NCBI RefSeq assembly: GCF_025359345.1
Contig: NZ_JANYGQ010000035.1
Location: forward strand, 1 to 64,000
DNA: 64,000 nucleotides
Origin: Mucilaginibacter sp.
GTDB lineage: Bacteria > Bacteroidota > Bacteroidia > Sphingobacteriales > Sphingobacteriaceae
Reading direction: 5' to 3'
The translations under genes and the position numbers were made by a program. Below are positions 15,640-25,120 of this stretch, in pieces. Within the stretch, counting starts at the first letter, position 1, and the number at the start of each line of letters is the position of its first letter. Below the pieces are notes generated by a model. The model had not been told where the DNA came from. It searched no databases and worked only from the letters and a program-made list of their open reading frames with translations.

Positions 15640-16755
15640 ATGCAAAGATTCGCCTCCCTGTTATTTTTTATTTTACCATTTGCCTGCCTGGGTCAATACA
15701 CCATTACAGGTAAGGTAATTAATAGCAACGATAAAACCCCCGTGGCCAACGCAAGCGTATTTTTTAATAACGCAGTGGCTGGTTCAAAAACTGACGACAA
15801 AGGTGGGTATACGATAACAAATGTCAGGCCCGGCCAGTACGACTTTGTGGTAACGTGCCTGGGCTACGAAACTCTACACCAGGCCGTCACGATAAATGGT
15901 GATTTAAAATTGGCCGACATTAGCCTCACCCCTAAGGTGATGATGCTACAGGAAGTAAAAATAAAACCAAAAACAGATTGGTTAAAAAACTATGAATTTT
16001 TCACGGAACACTTTTTCGGTACATCGGCTTATGCCCAATCCTGTAAGATAACTACAAAGGGGCTGCCCGATTTGCTTGACCTGGATTTCGACAAAAAAAC
16101 CCAGCTCTTTACAGCTAAATCATTCGACTTTTTTGAAATAGAAAATAAAGCGCTTGGCTACAAGATTAAGTATATGCTGATAGATTTTACGTTCAACCGT
16201 AAAGATGGAAGTTTTTATTTTGAAGGAAACTCATCATTCGAAGAGATGAAGGGTTCAAAATCGCAGATGAAGCGGTGGAAGGCAAACAGGTTGAGCGCCT
16301 ACCAGGGCTCGAGCATGCATTTTTTACGTTCGGTAATCGGCAATACTTTTTCAAGTGAGGGCTTTAAAGTGATGCGGCTGATACGAAAACCAAACCCCGA
16401 ATACACCGGAATCGGCCCAAAATACATCCAGACGCTGGTTAATAAACCCTTGGCAGCGACGGATTTTGTTAAGCTAACCAATGTAAAAGGTACTTATGCA
16501 TTAAACTTTAGCGATTGCCTGTATGTACTTTATAACAAAAGGCGGGCCTACGCAGGCAACCAAGCAACAAATACTACAACCCAAACACCCGAATTTTTAG
16601 ATGACCCTTTAGCTACGACGCTTATATTTAACGAAGAGTATGCCCTTTTTGATGCAAACGGCATTTTTGCAAATCCCCAAAGCGTGTCCACCGATGGCAA
16701 CTGGGGCCACCGGCTAACTGCGGAACTGTTGCCGGTTGATTATGTGTCGGAGTAG
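15640..16755 (+). CDS. Exported protein with carboxypeptidase-like regulatory domain
   Basis: The product has 371 residues. A signal peptide (MQRFASLLFFILPFACLGQ) is followed by a CarboxypepD_reg-type beta-sandwich at about 20-100 (TITGKVINSNDKTPVANASVFFNNAVAGSKTDDKGGYTITNVRPGQYDFVVTCLGYE). The remaining 270 residues (from KIKPKTDWLKNYEFFTEHFFG) are common in Bacteroidota proteins with this N-terminus, but their function is unknown to me. It is probably periplasmic or at the outer membrane. Confidence 0.82.
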   Translation: MQRFASLLFFILPFACLGQYTITGKVINSNDKTPVANASVFFNNAVAGSKTDDKGGYTITNVRPGQYDFVVTCLGYETLHQAVTINGDLKLADISLTPKVMMLQEVKIKPKTDWLKNYEFFTEHFFGTSAYAQSCKITTKGLPDLLDLDFDKKTQLFTAKSFDFFEIENKALGYKIKYMLIDFTFNRKDGSFYFEGNSSFEEMKGSKSQMKRWKANRLSAYQGSSMHFLRSVIGNTFSSEGFKVMRLIRKPNPEYTGIGPKYIQTLVNKPLAATDFVKLTNVKGTYALNFSDCLYVLYNKRRAYAGNQATNTTTQTPEFLDDPLATTLIFNEEYALFDANGIFANPQSVSTDGNWGHRLTAELLPVDYVSE

Positions 16756-16863
16756 AGATTAGAGGTTAGTTGATTAGAGATTGGTTAACGGCGGATTCGG
16801 GCCATCAAATGCGCAAATCCTGGTTGCTTAACTAAGCTCTAAATCAACTAATCACCAACCCCT
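16754..16863. repeat. CTAATC-family inverted repeat between converging genes
   Basis: AGAGATTAGAGGTTAGTTGA (from 16754) and GATTAGAGATTGGTTAAC pair with GCTTAACTAAGCTCTAAATC and AACTAATCACCAACC (16826-16858). It fills the gap between two converging genes and could form a large hairpin acting as terminator. Confidence 0.7.
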
Positions 16864-19324
16864 ACTCCACCTTATACCTCACCACCTGCCTGCCAAGGTT
16901 TCCATCAGCATCAATACCTTCAATAACCATGCGATAGTTGCCTTTGCCATCCGCATTAAAATAACTGAACGATGCTTTGCCGTTTTTGTCGGTAATAATA
17001 TCAGGTTTCCAAAAAATGGTACTGCGCAGGTCGGTTATTTTGGGGTTGGTTTTTGAATTATCATATTGAGGAGAGTAAAATTCTTTTGCCAGGTAAAAAC
17101 CTTTAGGTCTGATAGTCGCAACTCCCGGCGCATAGCGGTAATACTCCTTGCCTTTTTTACCTCTTTTTGTAGTTACTATCAATCCTCCGTTGGCCATTCG
17201 CGTTCCATATATAGCCGCGTAATGCTGGCTGAGCACTACTTCAATGCCTTCAATGTCTGCCGGGTTCATATACATGAAATCCGTGGCATCCACAAAGTCG
17301 CCGTCGACTACTACTGCCATCGGGGCCATTTTCATTCGCGCGTTCAGCGGAACGTTATTCCTGAATATTACCGACGACAATACACCTGATAAACAATCAG
17401 TGATTCTTCCGCATGTAAACCTTTCCATATCTTTTGCACTTATCACCTGGTCAGCGTTGCCTGGGCCGTTAAGGTTTACCGAGTGTGGCACCGGGCTTAT
17501 TTTCTGGTCTTTTATTACAACCTCTTTCAATATAACAGCATGTTTATTAATCCCATATTTTTCCAGTTCATCGTTAAATTGTTTCTGGTTGTTTACATAA
17601 GCTGTCATATCAACGGCCGCGGTGGTTTGTAAACTATTTACGGTGATGTTTTTCACAGGCACGCCTGGTGCGGCTGCACTGTCAATTGTAAGTACCACAT
17701 CATCCTGTCCTTTTGAAACTTTCGATTGAACTACAAACTTGGTGCTATCGTTAAACGCCAGGTTTTTAAATGCAAACCGGCCGTTATCATCAGTTACAGT
17801 ATCCAAAAGCATCGGCATACCGCCCGCTTTACTCAGCAGGGTCACTTTACCGCCCGCAACTGGTTTCGAACCTTTTTTAACCGTACCGGATATTACCATC
17901 GCTTTTTCGGGCTGCCAGGTAATGGGTTTGGTGTCTCCGGCTAAAACTTGTTTCCATTCAAAATGCCGGTAGCCTTGTGTAAGCATTAAAGCATCAAGGT
18001 CGGCCCTGGTAGTTTCGTTTATGTTGGTGAAATAATAATTGGGCTGCTCAATATTGCCTTTTAATACCGATGTAAGTAGTAAATTGGTTAAGATGGTATT
18101 TTCGTTCAGCTCATCAAAAGGCACTTTCGTTTCGTCGGTAACCGCTACCGAAAAACTGCCTGTTGCGGGTTTGTTATCTTTGCCTTTAGCATTTAAGTCG
18201 ATTTTTACTTTTTGCCGCGTGATGTAAGTTGGTTTTGCATTTATATCAAGCTTCAATTCCGCCGGATTTTGAATAAATGCCAGGCGTTCATTTAAGGGTT
18301 CGCCGGTTTGTGAAAACAATGTGAACTGCACAACCCCGGTCGGGAACTTACTTTTAGGAATTACCACGTTAAAAAACTTAGCAAAGGGCCCGCTTTGCAC
18401 GGCGTAATAAACAGCGCCGTTGACCTGTGCTACCAGGCTCAATTGGCTTTGAGTACCATCACCACCAGCAGCAACCCTCACGCGGATGGTATCGGCGTTT
18501 GAATTGTTAAGGTTGATGGTATAGCCATTGGCAACAGCTTTTGGCAAATCAACAGTACCTGTTGTGCCATCCGCATAAGTAATATTAGCTTTATATGTTT
18601 TATCGGCATGTGGTACCAAACTAAAAACGCCCATACCCAGGTGTGTCGATGCAAACGTAGTTACCTCGGTTCCATCATTGTCGGTTATAGTTCCTTTTAT
18701 ATCTGTCCCTAAACCTCCGGGCGAAATGGCTTTAAAAGCTATTTTTGAATAATTACCTATTACCAGGCTGCCGCCTTCAGGTAAAAATTGCACATCGGGC
18801 TTACCGGCAGTCATTTTTGCAGGTCCTGTCGCATTAGCTTTCCCGCCATTTGCATTGGCATTAATTATTGAGGCAGACCCAACCATAAGCGACTGATCGA
18901 AAAAGGAATCGTCCCCTTCATTACGCATCCAGTTGGTGTAGGCCCTTACCAGGTAATTGCCCCCTTTTAATGAATCGGCCAAAACAAAATCGCCCCAGGC
19001 AACACCGGCAGCAATAGGCAATTTTATCGACCGGCTTATTGCACCGCCCGGACCAATTAAGTCAGCGTAAAATATGCCGCTTAATGCCGAGAGCTTATGC
19101 TGGGCGCCGAGTGTTACATAAGCTTTAAAATAAATAGTGTCGCCAATAGCATAGTAAGGCTTATCAAATTGCAGGTAAGCTTTTTCGATACTATGGTTGG
19201 CAGTGTAGGTGTTAAGCTTTTCGGTAACGGATTGTATTACGGTGTCGCCGGTGGCTTTTTGCGTCGCCTGGCTGAGTGCGTAAAATGGCAAAAGCAGGGT
19301 TAGAAAGGTTAGGGATTTTATCAT
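16862..19324 (-). CDS. Exported MG2/plug-domain protein (TonB-dependent receptor plug without barrel), paralogue 1
   Basis: The product has 820 residues with a signal peptide (MIKSLTFLTLLLPFYALSQ). Near residues 45-150 is a macroglobulin-like MG2 segment (KAYLQFDKPYYAIGDTIYFKAYVT ... GNYLVRAYTNWMRN). The middle has beta-sandwich repeats including a carboxypeptidase-like unit (SGTVKKGSKPVAGGKVTLLS). About residues 600-715 form a TonB-receptor plug-like domain (LKEVVIKDQ ... AVVVDGDFVDATDF ... IEGIEVVLSQHYAAIYGTRMANGGLIVTTKRG). The C-terminus repeats a macroglobulin-type strand pattern. No beta-barrel follows the plug, so it is unlikely to be a transporter. Function is unknown; surface or periplasmic location is inferred. 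Confidence 0.8.
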   Translation of the reverse strand: MIKSLTFLTLLLPFYALSQATQKATGDTVIQSVTEKLNTYTANHSIEKAYLQFDKPYYAIGDTIYFKAYVTLGAQHKLSALSGIFYADLIGPGGAISRSIKLPIAAGVAWGDFVLADSLKGGNYLVRAYTNWMRNEGDDSFFDQSLMVGSASIINANANGGKANATGPAKMTAGKPDVQFLPEGGSLVIGNYSKIAFKAISPGGLGTDIKGTITDNDGTEVTTFASTHLGMGVFSLVPHADKTYKANITYADGTTGTVDLPKAVANGYTINLNNSNADTIRVRVAAGGDGTQSQLSLVAQVNGAVYYAVQSGPFAKFFNVVIPKSKFPTGVVQFTLFSQTGEPLNERLAFIQNPAELKLDINAKPTYITRQKVKIDLNAKGKDNKPATGSFSVAVTDETKVPFDELNENTILTNLLLTSVLKGNIEQPNYYFTNINETTRADLDALMLTQGYRHFEWKQVLAGDTKPITWQPEKAMVISGTVKKGSKPVAGGKVTLLSKAGGMPMLLDTVTDDNGRFAFKNLAFNDSTKFVVQSKVSKGQDDVVLTIDSAAAPGVPVKNITVNSLQTTAAVDMTAYVNNQKQFNDELEKYGINKHAVILKEVVIKDQKISPVPHSVNLNGPGNADQVISAKDMERFTCGRITDCLSGVLSSVIFRNNVPLNARMKMAPMAVVVDGDFVDATDFMYMNPADIEGIEVVLSQHYAAIYGTRMANGGLIVTTKRGKKGKEYYRYAPGVATIRPKGFYLAKEFYSPQYDNSKTNPKITDLRSTIFWKPDIITDKNGKASFSYFNADGKGNYRMVIEGIDADGNLGRQVVRYKVE

Positions 19325-19342
19325 TTAGTTGTTAATAGTTAA

Positions 19343-21814
19343 TTACTGTACGGTGTATCTGTATACCTGCCTGCCGATATCGCCATCGGCATCAATGCCT
19401 TCTATAACTACGCGGTAGGTGCCCTTATTATCGCTGTTAAAAAAGCTGAAGGAAGCTTTGCCATCCTTATCGGTTATTAAGTCCGGCTTCCAGCAAATAG
19501 TGCTTCGGTAATCGCCGATCCTGAAGTTGGTTTTTGGATCGTCATACTGCGGCGAATAAAACTCGCGGGCTTTGTAAAAGCCTTTAGGTCGATAAGTTAC
19601 AACACCAGGCGTAAAACGATCGTAACTATAATCGCCAGCCCTTTTGGTTGTTATTACCAAAATTCCATGCCCTCCTTTAGTACCGTACATTGTGGCATAA
19701 TTAGGGCCAACCAGTACCTCGATACTTTGAATCCTGTCGGGGTCGATATTATTAAACTGCTCATAATCCAGGTATCCGCCGTCTACTACAATAAGCATTG
19801 GCGCAGGTATCGGATCCATTGCCCGCTTGCTATAAGGGGTGCCTCTATAATCGAAGTTGACAAGGCCAAAAAGCTTACTCTTTAAACGAAACGAAAGTGT
19901 TGCCCCTACCATGTCCTTTAATTCATCCGCAGTGATAATTTCGTCAGCATTGCCGGGGCCGTTCATGTTTTCGGAGCGCTTCACAAAATCTTTTTTCGAC
20001 TTTATTTTGACCTCTTTCAGCATTATTGCATGTTTGTTGATCCCATATTTTTGCTGTTCATCGTAAAATTGCCTTTGGTTTACAAGATAGGCTGACAAAC
20101 CAGCCAGAGTGCTATTGTCTAAATTATTAATAAGCGAATTTGGTATAACCGATGGGCTGGGAGCCGACAATGTATCCAACTCAAGTGTCACCGCGCTTTG
20201 CCCCTTACGCACTTTTGATTGTATCACAAACCTTGTACTATCAGCAAATGCCAAATCGTTAAATACAAATTTGCCATTTTTGTCAGTCACAGTATCTATC
20301 ATAAAAAAGCCGCCTTTGTTGGTCATAAGGCTCACTTTTGCCCCCGCAGCAGGTGTATGCCATTTAACAACCCGGCCACCAATCTGCATCAATTTTTCGG
20401 GCTGCCAAGCCAGCAGCGCAGGCTTATCATCCAAGACCTGTTTCCACGTAAACTGACGGTAACCCTGCGTAAGCATTAGAAGGTCAAGATCGGCTTGTGT
20501 TTTTTCGGTAACGTTTGTGAAATAGTAATTGGGCTGCTCAACAGTTCCCTTTAAATCGGATGTTAGCAGCAGGTTGGTGAGTATTGTGTTTTCATTTTGC
20601 TCATCAACGGGCACGGCGGTTTCATCTGTAACGGCTACCGAAAAGCTGCCCGTTACGGGTTTTTTATCTTTAACGCCGGCACTTATTTCGATGTTTACTT
20701 TCTGCCGCGTATTATAAGTTTCCTGTGCTTTTACATCGAGTTTAAGCTGATTATTGTTATTGATAAATGCAAGCCGTTCATTCAATGGCTCGCCGTTTTG
20801 CGAAAACAATGTGAACTGTACTACCGCTGTCGGGAATTTACTTTTTGGTATTACTACAGTAAAAAACTTGCTAAATGGCCCGCTCTCGGCTGCGTAATAA
20901 ACAATGCCGCCTGATTGTGCTATAAGATTTAACTTATCCTGCGGGCTTTCGGAGCCAGCAGCTATTCGCAAGCTGATGGTATCCGGATTGGCATTGTTAA
21001 CATTTATTGTATAACCATTATTTACAGCCTTTGGTAAATCAATTGCCTGTGTTAGGCCATTAGCATAAGTTATGTTGGCGGTATAGGTTTTGCCGGCCTG
21101 TGGAACAAAGGAAAATTCCCCCATGCCCAAATGCGCAGTCGCAAATGTTGTTACTTCGTTACCCTCATTATCCTTTAAAGTGCCCTTTATGGCAAGCCCA
21201 AGGCCGTTTGGCGCTATCGCCTTAAAGGCTACTGTGGAATAGTTTCCCGCCACTAATGTGCCGCCCTCGGGTAAAAACTGGACATCGGCTTTGTTTAAAA
21301 CACCTCTTTTTGCCGGTTTTACAGCACCCGGTTCTCCGCTTTCAGGAATTCTTTTTGCCGATGCTATGCCGACAGGTATAACTTGTTCAAAAAAAGAGTC
21401 GGGGCCATTGTTGCGCATCCAGTTTGTATAGGCCCGAACGCGATAATTACCTTTGGTTAAGGTATCGGCTAAGGCAAAATCCCCATGGGCAGTGCCGGCC
21501 AAAACCTGTAGTTTTATTGACCGGGCTATTTTATTGTCGGGGTCGATTAAATCGGCGTATAATATTCCGCTCAGCGCCGATAGCTTGTGTTGCGCCCCAA
21601 GCGTTAAGTATGCTTTAAAATAAATGGTATCGCCAACCGCATAATAGGGTTTATCAAATTGCAGGTAAGCTTTTTCGGCACTGTGATTTGCGTTGTAGTT
21701 ACCGAGCTTCGAGGTGACAGACGGTATTACTGCGTCGCCGGCGATTTGTTGTGAAGCCTGGCTAAAAACCCAAAATGGCAGCATAGCAATTACAAAGGAT
21801 AAGGTTTTCTTCAT
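19343..21814 (-). CDS. Exported MG2/plug-domain protein, paralogue 2
   Basis: The product has 823 residues and matches the following gene almost throughout (KAYLQFDKPYYAVGDTIYFKAYLTLGAQHKLSALSGILYADL, VQFTLFSQNGEPLNERLAFI, FYSPQYDDPKTNF). It begins with a signal peptide (MKKTLSFVIAMLPFWVFSQ) and has the same MG2-like, beta-sandwich and plug-like parts (MLIVVDGGYLDYEQFNNIDPDRIQSIEVLVGPNYATMYGTKGGHGILVITTKR). Only 18 bp separates the two, so they form one transcription unit from a tandem duplication. The plug cores differ more than the flanks, which suggests divergent binding partners. Confidence 0.8.
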   Translation of the reverse strand: MKKTLSFVIAMLPFWVFSQASQQIAGDAVIPSVTSKLGNYNANHSAEKAYLQFDKPYYAVGDTIYFKAYLTLGAQHKLSALSGILYADLIDPDNKIARSIKLQVLAGTAHGDFALADTLTKGNYRVRAYTNWMRNNGPDSFFEQVIPVGIASAKRIPESGEPGAVKPAKRGVLNKADVQFLPEGGTLVAGNYSTVAFKAIAPNGLGLAIKGTLKDNEGNEVTTFATAHLGMGEFSFVPQAGKTYTANITYANGLTQAIDLPKAVNNGYTINVNNANPDTISLRIAAGSESPQDKLNLIAQSGGIVYYAAESGPFSKFFTVVIPKSKFPTAVVQFTLFSQNGEPLNERLAFINNNNQLKLDVKAQETYNTRQKVNIEISAGVKDKKPVTGSFSVAVTDETAVPVDEQNENTILTNLLLTSDLKGTVEQPNYYFTNVTEKTQADLDLLMLTQGYRQFTWKQVLDDKPALLAWQPEKLMQIGGRVVKWHTPAAGAKVSLMTNKGGFFMIDTVTDKNGKFVFNDLAFADSTRFVIQSKVRKGQSAVTLELDTLSAPSPSVIPNSLINNLDNSTLAGLSAYLVNQRQFYDEQQKYGINKHAIMLKEVKIKSKKDFVKRSENMNGPGNADEIITADELKDMVGATLSFRLKSKLFGLVNFDYRGTPYSKRAMDPIPAPMLIVVDGGYLDYEQFNNIDPDRIQSIEVLVGPNYATMYGTKGGHGILVITTKRAGDYSYDRFTPGVVTYRPKGFYKAREFYSPQYDDPKTNFRIGDYRSTICWKPDLITDKDGKASFSFFNSDNKGTYRVVIEGIDADGDIGRQVYRYTVQ

Positions 21815-21980
21815 AAACTCACTGAAAATAGGGTTTTAGAACTAAAAATAGTTAAATATCCATACCGATCGCCTGTAACAAGGTTGTTATAGAAAGTGAA
21901 CGGGCTGGTTATTAATCCTTTGAACTAAAAAATTAGTAAAGGTTTAATCGAACATGAAAATTTTATGAAAAAAGATTTGA

Positions 21981-22093
21981 GACCATGGAACATAGTCGAT
22001 AGACCATGGTTTATTAGGGAATATACGGGAGATTATTCATTAAGACTTCAACGGTTTTACCGACTATGGTCTATCGTCCATGGACTATGGACT
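21981..22093. repeat. GACCATGG/CTATGGTC inverted repeat
   Basis: CGATAGACCATGGT (21997-22010) is complementary to ACTATGGTCTATCG (22063-22076) with one mismatch, and further CCATGG/CATAG words extend the arms on both sides. It lies between dcd and the MG2 gene pair, directly after the dcd stop, where it could act as a terminator. The rest of the 279-bp gap shows nothing else. Confidence 0.7.
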
Positions 22094-22630
22094 CTAAAAT
22101 ACATTCTTCCACATCATGCTTTCAACCGGTTTGGTTGATGGCGAGTTGTATTTGGCGTTGTCTTTAGTATTATAAAAGGTTTCTATCTCCCCTTCAACTA
22201 CAAAATATATCAGCTGGCCGATTGGCATACCGGCATAGATCTTAACTGGTTGGGTGCACGAAATTTCTAAGGTCCAGGTATTGCAGAAACCTACATCGCC
22301 TTTGCCGGCCGTCGCATGTATATCAATACCTAACCTGCCTGTGCTCGATTTCCCTTCTAAAAACGGCACATGGTTATATGTTTCTGTGTACTCCACAGTT
22401 ACACCAAGGTATAACGTATTGGGTTGCAGAACGAAACCATCTTTTGGGATTTCGAAGTAAGTAATTTCGTTATGCAGCTTTGCATCCAGCACCCTGTCGC
22501 GGTAGGTGGCCAGGTATTTTCCAAGGTGCACATCGTACGAATTTGTTCCGAGGCAGGTGCGGTCAAAAGGTTCAATTATAATACGCCCTTCCTCAATTTC
22601 TTCTAAAATTCGCTTGTCTGATAATATCAT
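22094..22630 (-). CDS. dcd: dCTP deaminase
   Basis: The product has 178 residues, in the normal range. Family motifs are visible: the N-terminal LSDKRILEEIEEGRIIIEPF, the substrate loop GKSSTGRLGIDIHATAGKGDVGF (residues 93-115) and WTLEIS with the catalytic glutamate at about residue 122. It deaminates dCTP to dUTP in thymidylate supply. A bifunctional dCTP deaminase/dUTPase cannot be excluded from sequence alone. It is flanked by repeat-containing gaps on both sides. Confidence 0.95.
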   Translation of the reverse strand: MILSDKRILEEIEEGRIIIEPFDRTCLGTNSYDVHLGKYLATYRDRVLDAKLHNEITYFEIPKDGFVLQPNTLYLGVTVEYTETYNHVPFLEGKSSTGRLGIDIHATAGKGDVGFCNTWTLEISCTQPVKIYAGMPIGQLIYFVVEGEIETFYNTKDNAKYNSPSTKPVESMMWKNVF

Positions 22631-22741
22631 GATGCCCTGTAAAGAGGGGCTAAATTATAACTAATTGACGGGGTGGACAATGCTAGTTTACCAACAAAAG
22701 TTTTGTAAAGATGTTGGTAATATGATTTCACCGATTGAAAA

Positions 22742-22870
22742 ATGATTACGCCGATTTTGTCTGAACCTTGATTTACCTGATTAAAAGATTGCCTGATGCC
22801 TGGCCGATCAAGAAAATCCCTGAATCAAGAAAATCAAGGTTCAGACAATCAGCGAAATCAACGTAATCAT
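22742..22870. repeat. Large imperfect inverted repeat (AATCAAGGTTCAGACA family)
   Basis: The left arm (ATGATTACG, GATTTTGTCTGAACCTTGAT, from 22742) is complementary to the right arm (AATCAAGGTTCAGACA at 22832-22847, then AATCAACGTAATCAT to 22870). The 16-base word AATCAAGGTTCAGACA recurs exactly at 28639-28654. It sits between the Gfo/Idh gene end and dcd. Confidence 0.75.
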
Positions 22871-22872
22871 CA

Positions 22873-24066
22873 TTAATCAGCGGTTATCTCGCGCACCACT
22901 ACCTCGCCTGTAATCTTGTGCTTTAATATCAGCTTATGCTCGCCGGATGGCAGTATCTCCTTTTTAATTAAATAGTAATTTTCATCGTACGATGTGGTTG
23001 CAGGGCCGTTGTCGGCATCCGTACTGCCGCGCCAGCCTTCAATTTGTACCGGTTCCCACCTGCCGCTTTTGGCAGAAAGATAGGCAGCATCTATTATCGC
23101 ATTTACAATATAGCCATCATAAAACGTCTCCATCGGTTCTGTTTTATTTTCGATGGAATTAAACATATCGGTAAACATGTTGGTGTAGCCCAACTCGTGC
23201 ACCTCATCACCCACGGGGAATAACCATCCGCTGCTGCTTTCGGCTTTTTCGGCTACATAGCCGCCTTTGCCTGCGCTAAACATTTCGAAGCCGGTACGCA
23301 AGAAATTGTTTAGCCAGATGGTGCCTTCGGTGCCCATTACTTCATCGCGCAAGTCCATACCACCTCTAAAGCACCAGCTTACCTCGAACTGCCCGATAGC
23401 GCCGTTAGCATATTTTACCAACCCAATGGCATTATCCTCGGCCTTAATGGGGTGTACCTGCGTAGCCGCCCAGCACATCACCTCAACCGGCCGGACATCT
23501 TTACCTATAAAGCCGCGTGCTATCTCGATACAATGGCACCCCAAATCAACAATAGCACCACCTCCCGATTGCTCATGGTCCCAAAACCAATCGCTGTGCG
23601 GACCAGGGTGCGCCTCGCGCGATTTTGCCAGCAATACTTTACCGATGCTTCCATCTTTAACCGATTTAAGCGATTTGAGATATTTAGGTGTGTAGCATAA
23701 GTCTTCAAGGTAGCCGCCCATTATACCGGCTGCCTCAACCATGTCAAGCATCCGTTTTGCCTCGGCGGCATTACGACCGAGCGGCTTGGTGCACAGCACA
23801 TGCTTTTTTGCTTTCGCACAAGCAGCCACAGCTGCTTCGTGCAGGTTGTTTGGTAGCGATATTACCACGCAATCCACATCGGGACGGCTGCAAACCTCGT
23901 CCATATCGTCGCTGTAAAACGACAGTTTATAATCGTCGGCAAATTTTTTGGCCTTATCGATGTTGCGCGAGTAAACGCTGATTAAACTATCCTTTGCGCG
24001 CTGCGCCTGCAGCGAGTCTGCATAAAAACGGGCAATGAAACCCGAACCTAACATGGCTATTTTCAT
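22873..24066 (-). CDS. Gfo/Idh/MocA-family oxidoreductase
   Basis: The product has 397 residues. The N-terminal Rossmann motif is MLGSGFIARFYADSL (residues 5-19). The conserved Lys-Pro pair of the family is at K94-P95 (CTKPLGRNAAEA), followed by the alpha/beta C-terminal domain (GGAIVDLGCHCIEIARGFIG). Members oxidise sugars, inositols or similar polyols with NAD(P). The next gene upstream encodes a PhyH-type dioxygenase, so both may act on the same small molecule; the substrate is unknown. No signal peptide is seen, so it is cytoplasmic. Confidence 0.88.
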   Translation of the reverse strand: MKIAMLGSGFIARFYADSLQAQRAKDSLISVYSRNIDKAKKFADDYKLSFYSDDMDEVCSRPDVDCVVISLPNNLHEAAVAACAKAKKHVLCTKPLGRNAAEAKRMLDMVEAAGIMGGYLEDLCYTPKYLKSLKSVKDGSIGKVLLAKSREAHPGPHSDWFWDHEQSGGGAIVDLGCHCIEIARGFIGKDVRPVEVMCWAATQVHPIKAEDNAIGLVKYANGAIGQFEVSWCFRGGMDLRDEVMGTEGTIWLNNFLRTGFEMFSAGKGGYVAEKAESSSGWLFPVGDEVHELGYTNMFTDMFNSIENKTEPMETFYDGYIVNAIIDAAYLSAKSGRWEPVQIEGWRGSTDADNGPATTSYDENYYLIKKEILPSGEHKLILKHKITGEVVVREITAD

Positions 24067-24090
24067 ATGGTATTTTTATATTATTTTATA

Positions 24091-24180
24091 TAGTCTGTAG
24101 TCTTAAGTCCTAAGCCTTGAGTCAAACCCCAATTAAGCAAAACTTTTGACTCGAGACTAACGACTTTGGGCTCAGGACTT
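24091..24180. repeat. AGTCTTAAGTC-family repeat
   Basis: Words such as GTCTTAAGTCCTAAG and CCTTGAGTC (24099-24123) are complementary to CTCGAGACTAACGACTTTGG and GCTCAGGACTT (24151-24180), giving a hairpin between the PhyH and Gfo/Idh genes. A related copy lies at 39227-39310. Confidence 0.65.
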
Positions 24181-25021
24181 AATTCTCCCATCCTGTTGGC
24201 TTCAAAGCCGGGTCGTTTTCTTTTTTCAGGAAATCTGCGTTTGATAGTGATTCTGGCTCCCATTCCAAAATAGCTTCATCCGGTACAATATCAACAGGCA
24301 CTTTGTATGATGTTGATGTTTCGTTATAAGCCAGGTTCGATTGCAGGTTGTAACACGAAATAACCGACCACCGCGGCCTGTCGCTTAGATTAGCTTCCGA
24401 GCGGTGCAGCAAATTGCTGTGAAAAACAAGGGCATCTCCGGGTTCTATTTCAACATAAACAATGTCCATAGTTTTAAGAGCATTGTCCACCATAACCATA
24501 TCGGCGCCCACCTGCTCGCCGGCAAAGCCATGGTTTACCCGGCCCAGTTTGTGCGAGCCTTTTATTACCAGCAGGCATCCGTTTTGTTTGTTAGCTTCGG
24601 TTAATGCCACCATTATGCTTATTAGCTCATCAGGAAACATAAACTGGTTTTTGTACCAGTAACCGTAATCCTGGTGCCACTCCCAGGCGCCGCCAACTTT
24701 CGGCTCTTTTTGCATCAGCTTGCTATGAAAATGGCAAACCGGCGCATCGCCGCCCATTAACTGTTTAACTGTGCCCACAACTTTTTCGCTGCGGGTTAAA
24801 TATCCAAAAACATCATTGCCCGGGGTAAACCATAGTGACAGTCGTGTTTTTTTCCCGCTTTGGTCGTTAAGGTCGAGCGCGTTGTTGCGCATAGCGTTGT
24901 CATCCAGCGCGGTACTGTACAACTTATCAATTTCGGCCGGCGAACAAAAATCTTTCAGGATGATATACCCGTCACGATTATATTGCTCAACCTGGGCAGG
25001 TGTAAGTTTTTCGGTTAGCAT
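24179..25021 (-). CDS. Phytanoyl-CoA dioxygenase (PhyH) family protein
   Basis: The product has 280 residues. The non-haem iron ligands are recognisable as H116-x-D118 (WEWHQDYG) and a distal histidine at about 206 (HSNLLHRSEAN), with an arginine at 217 suited to bind 2-oxoglutarate. The family hydroxylates substrates with oxygen and 2-oxoglutarate. It starts at an ATG at 25021, divergent from the phosphopantetheinyl transferase gene, and is followed by a Gfo/Idh/MocA dehydrogenase. The substrate is not evident. Confidence 0.88.
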   Translation of the reverse strand: MLTEKLTPAQVEQYNRDGYIILKDFCSPAEIDKLYSTALDDNAMRNNALDLNDQSGKKTRLSLWFTPGNDVFGYLTRSEKVVGTVKQLMGGDAPVCHFHSKLMQKEPKVGGAWEWHQDYGYWYKNQFMFPDELISIMVALTEANKQNGCLLVIKGSHKLGRVNHGFAGEQVGADMVMVDNALKTMDIVYVEIEPGDALVFHSNLLHRSEANLSDRPRWSVISCYNLQSNLAYNETSTSYKVPVDIVPDEAILEWEPESLSNADFLKKENDPALKPTGWEN

Positions 25022-25087
25022 GATGTAATTTTATTAGCGTTGGTTGTATAATTAACAAAAAGCGATACAATTTAGTGTTATTTGATA

Positions 25088-25095
25088 TAAGTTTG
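25088..25095 (+). promoter_or_regulatory. TAnnTTTG promoter box
   Basis: TAAGTTTG fits the -7 consensus and lies 25 bp before the ATG of the phosphopantetheinyl transferase gene. No -33 TTG at the usual distance is evident. Confidence 0.45.
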
Positions 25096-25120
25096 TTGTG
25101 CTTTTTGCAATTTTACTTTT

